This document shows positions 62,162 through 64,000 of a DNA stretch of 64,000 bases, piece after piece. Each line of letters starts with the position of its first letter. Within the stretch, counting starts at the first letter, position 1. The notes under the pieces were generated by a model. It was not told the DNA's origin and made no database searches. It worked only from the letters and a program-made list of their open reading frames with translations. Origin of the DNA: G025836975 sp048751585 (GTDB lineage: Bacteria > Pseudomonadota > Gammaproteobacteria > Burkholderiales > Burkholderiaceae_B); assembly GCF_048751585.1 (NCBI RefSeq), contig NZ_JAZHOB010000001.1, forward strand, positions 186,001 to 250,000, given 5' to 3'. The position numbers and the translations under genes were made by a program.

Positions 62162-63030
62162 AGCGACGCCCCCTTTCCCATCAGGCCGTGGGGCTTTAGC
62201 AGCAAGACAACGGCCATGCCCACGAACGGCAGGATCAGATTGATTTCGGGCAGGAAGCGGCCGCCCAATCCATGGATAAGACCCAGCACGATGGCGCCCA
62301 GCAAGGCGCCCGGAAAGCTGCCCAACCCGCCGATGACGACGACGATGAAGCTTTCGATAATGATCTTGTCGCCCATCCCCGGGTCGATGGCGCGCATGGG
62401 CGCGGCAACCACCCCGCCGACGGCGGCCAGCCAGGCGCCAAAGGCAAACACGGCGGTGATGACCAGCTTGGTGTTGATGCAAAGCACCTGAGCCATTTCG
62501 CGGTCCAGCGCGGCGGCGCGCATGATCTTGCCTGCCCGCGTGCGGTTGAACAAGAACCATAAGCCGCATACGAACACCAGGCCCACCGCCACCACGAACA
62601 GGCTGTAGGCGGGATAGGTGACGCCGCCCGGCAAGGCGACCGTGCCCTGCAGCATTGCGGGAGGATCGACGACATGTATGCCGGTCCCCCACAACAGCCG
62701 CACGGATTCATTCAAGATCAGCAGCAGCGCGAACGTCAGCAGCAGGCTGTCGGATACCTCGCGCTGATAGATGAAGCGCAGCATCAGCCTGTCGATGAGC
62801 ACCGCCAACAAGGCCACGCCCAGCGGCGCCACCAGCAAGGTCAGCCAGAACGGCATGCCCAGCAGGATAATGCAGGTGTAGGCCAGATAGGCCCCCAGCA
62901 TGTACAGCGCCCCGTGGGCGAAGTTGATGACGTTCAGCACGCCGAAAATGATATTCAGCCCGATGGCGATAACGAATAACAGCAAGCCGATATCAAGACT
63001 ATTGAGCAAAGCCAAGCCGATACTGCTCAT
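62158..63030 (-). CDS. livH: Branched-chain amino acid-type ABC transporter permease LivH
   Basis: The other permease, 290 residues with about eight hydrophobic helices. Family segments include GLNIIFGVLNVINFAHGALYMLGAY and the RAAALDREMAQVLCIN loop, which contacts the ATPases. It precedes livM with a four-base overlap and follows the binding-protein gene by 83 bases. Confidence 0.93.
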   Translation of the reverse strand: MSSIGLALLNSLDIGLLLFVIAIGLNIIFGVLNVINFAHGALYMLGAYLAYTCIILLGMPFWLTLLVAPLGVALLAVLIDRLMLRFIYQREVSDSLLLTFALLLILNESVRLLWGTGIHVVDPPAMLQGTVALPGGVTYPAYSLFVVAVGLVFVCGLWFLFNRTRAGKIMRAAALDREMAQVLCINTKLVITAVFAFGAWLAAVGGVVAAPMRAIDPGMGDKIIIESFIVVVIGGLGSFPGALLGAIVLGLIHGLGGRFLPEINLILPFVGMAVVLLLKPHGLMGKGASL

Positions 63031-63113
63031 GACGCCCCCTCAGTGATTGCGCCGCCCCTTTTCTGTGTGGCCGAAAAAGGGCAGCGCTGCTTTCCCGCGA
63101 ACGATCGAATGAA

Positions 63114-64000
63114 TTACAGCTTGCAGGCGGGGTCGACGGGCGGCGTGATTTTTTCGCCATCGAAGAACTGCACCTCGGTCAATGAGCGGATCTTGTCCTG
63201 TGTGTTCATGGAACCTGTGCGTCCCCAGGTCGGTCCGATCAACGCCTGGTTATCGCCCTTGCGCAGCGTCAAGGTGCCCGTCGGCGCGGGAATGCTCAGG
63301 CCGGAAAGAGCCTGGGCGATCGCCTTGCCGTCGACCTTGCCGGCTTTCTCGATGGCCGCCTTGTAGGCATGCACGGCAACGTATGCCCCTTCGGCGTTAT
63401 AGCTGGGCGGGGTGCCGTAGTTTTTCTGGTAGGCGGCAACGAATTTCTTGTTCAGATCGTTATCGTGCGCGCCATACCAGTAGCGTGTTCCCAGCCATAC
63501 GCCCTCGGGCATTTGCTCGCCCAGCGCCGACAGCACTTCGGTGGCCGCGCCAACCGTCATCAAGACCTGGAAGCCCTGCTTGAAGAAGCCGCGATTATTG
63601 GCCTGGCGAACGAAGTTGACCAGATCGCCGCCCCATAGCGAAATCAGCACGCCGTCGGGCTTGTTCTCCATGACGCCATTGATGAAAGGCGTGAAGTCTT
63701 CGGCGCCGAATCGCGGGAAAGCCGTTTCCGTCATGAGTTGGGCATCGGGCATTTTCTCTTTTAGGTATTTGCCGAAAAATTCCCAGGACTGATGCCCGAA
63801 AGCATAGTCGGGACCTATGGTGGTCCACTTCTTGGCGCCGGTTTTTGCCGCGATTGCCGCCGCCCCCGACATGTTCTGATGAACATTCACGCTGATGCGG
63901 TAGGTATAGGCGTTGCACAGCTTGCCTGTGACGTCCGGTGTTGCCGCGTGGGTGATGATAAATGGCTTGCCCAGTTCGGGAAGCACAGGCACCAGGCCCT
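63114..64000 (-). CDS. ABC transporter substrate-binding protein (LivK-like, partial)
   Basis: The C-terminal part (about 295 residues) of a periplasmic amino-acid/amide-type binding protein. The gene continues past the right edge, so the N-terminus and signal peptide are missing. The GTG at 63992 is only an internal codon. The segments FGHQSWEFFGKYLKEK and SYNAEGAYVAVHAYKAAIEKAG match family 5 extracellular binding proteins (Peripla_BP_6). It supplies substrate to LivHMGF. The specificity (amino acid, amide or aromatic acid) cannot be told. Confidence 0.9.
   Translation of the reverse strand, partial: GLVPVLPELGKPFIITHAATPDVTGKLCNAYTYRISVNVHQNMSGAAAIAAKTGAKKWTTIGPDYAFGHQSWEFFGKYLKEKMPDAQLMTETAFPRFGAEDFTPFINGVMENKPDGVLISLWGGDLVNFVRQANNRGFFKQGFQVLMTVGAATEVLSALGEQMPEGVWLGTRYWYGAHDNDLNKKFVAAYQKNYGTPPSYNAEGAYVAVHAYKAAIEKAGKVDGKAIAQALSGLSIPAPTGTLTLRKGDNQALIGPTWGRTGSMNTQDKIRSLTEVQFFDGEKITPPVDPACKL

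Overview
The window looks like chromosome from a betaproteobacterium of the order Burkholderiales, most likely the family Alcaligenaceae (relatives of Bordetella, Achromobacter and Pusillimonas). The evidence is high GC, an OmpP/OmpC-type Burkholderiales porin, two 'Bug' tripartite-tricarboxylate receptors, and the gene order of a conserved housekeeping backbone. No insertion sequence, integrase, phage structural gene or CRISPR array was found.

Backbone. Read from the right, it holds ilvB-ilvN-ilvC (58.7-55.3 kb), psd-pssA (46.7-45.1 kb), rpsO-pnp (44.3-41.8 kb), a quinone oxidoreductase, tpiA, secG and tRNA-Leu(GAG) (30.1-27.5 kb), and nuoA to nuoL (10.6 kb to the left edge, nuoL incomplete). 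From memory, many Burkholderiales carry these genes almost side by side on one strand. Here they stay in order and on the minus strand but are separated by blocks of accessory genes.

Accessory blocks. (1) 10.6-27.5 kb: a porin; a Fur-box-preceded cluster of imelysin, di-haem oxidoreductase, imelysin and DUF1513; a 5-dehydro-4-deoxyglucarate dehydratase; Ku and LigD for end joining; an SDR dehydrogenase; and pqqABCDE. (2) 30.1-41.7 kb: tRNA-Ser and tRNA-Leu(UAA), a 2.4-kb segment bounded by a duplicated tRNA-Leu 3' end and carrying a Tat-type serine hydrolase, a GNAT acetyltransferase, SixA, and an iron-responsive region. That region has a TonB siderophore receptor, PiuC, and a PepSY / DUF2271 / DUF4198 / ApbE / flavodoxin-reductase operon. 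The DUF2271 protein has an ApbE flavinylation motif (D99-GVSGA-T105), so the operon probably makes a cross-membrane ferric-reductase chain. (3) 46.8-55.3 kb: a haem-type TonB receptor, a DapA-family enzyme with a Bug receptor and GntR regulator, and a LysR regulator divergent from D-tartrate dehydratase and a second Bug receptor. (4) 59.0-64.0 kb: a branched-chain-amino-acid-type ABC transporter (livF, G, M, H and a partial binding protein) with a TetR regulator.

Regulation. Three good and one weaker Fur-box candidates, several operator-like palindromes and seven terminator-like hairpins are listed. The main novelty candidates are the flavinylated iron-reduction operon and the tRNA-Leu-flanked mini-island.
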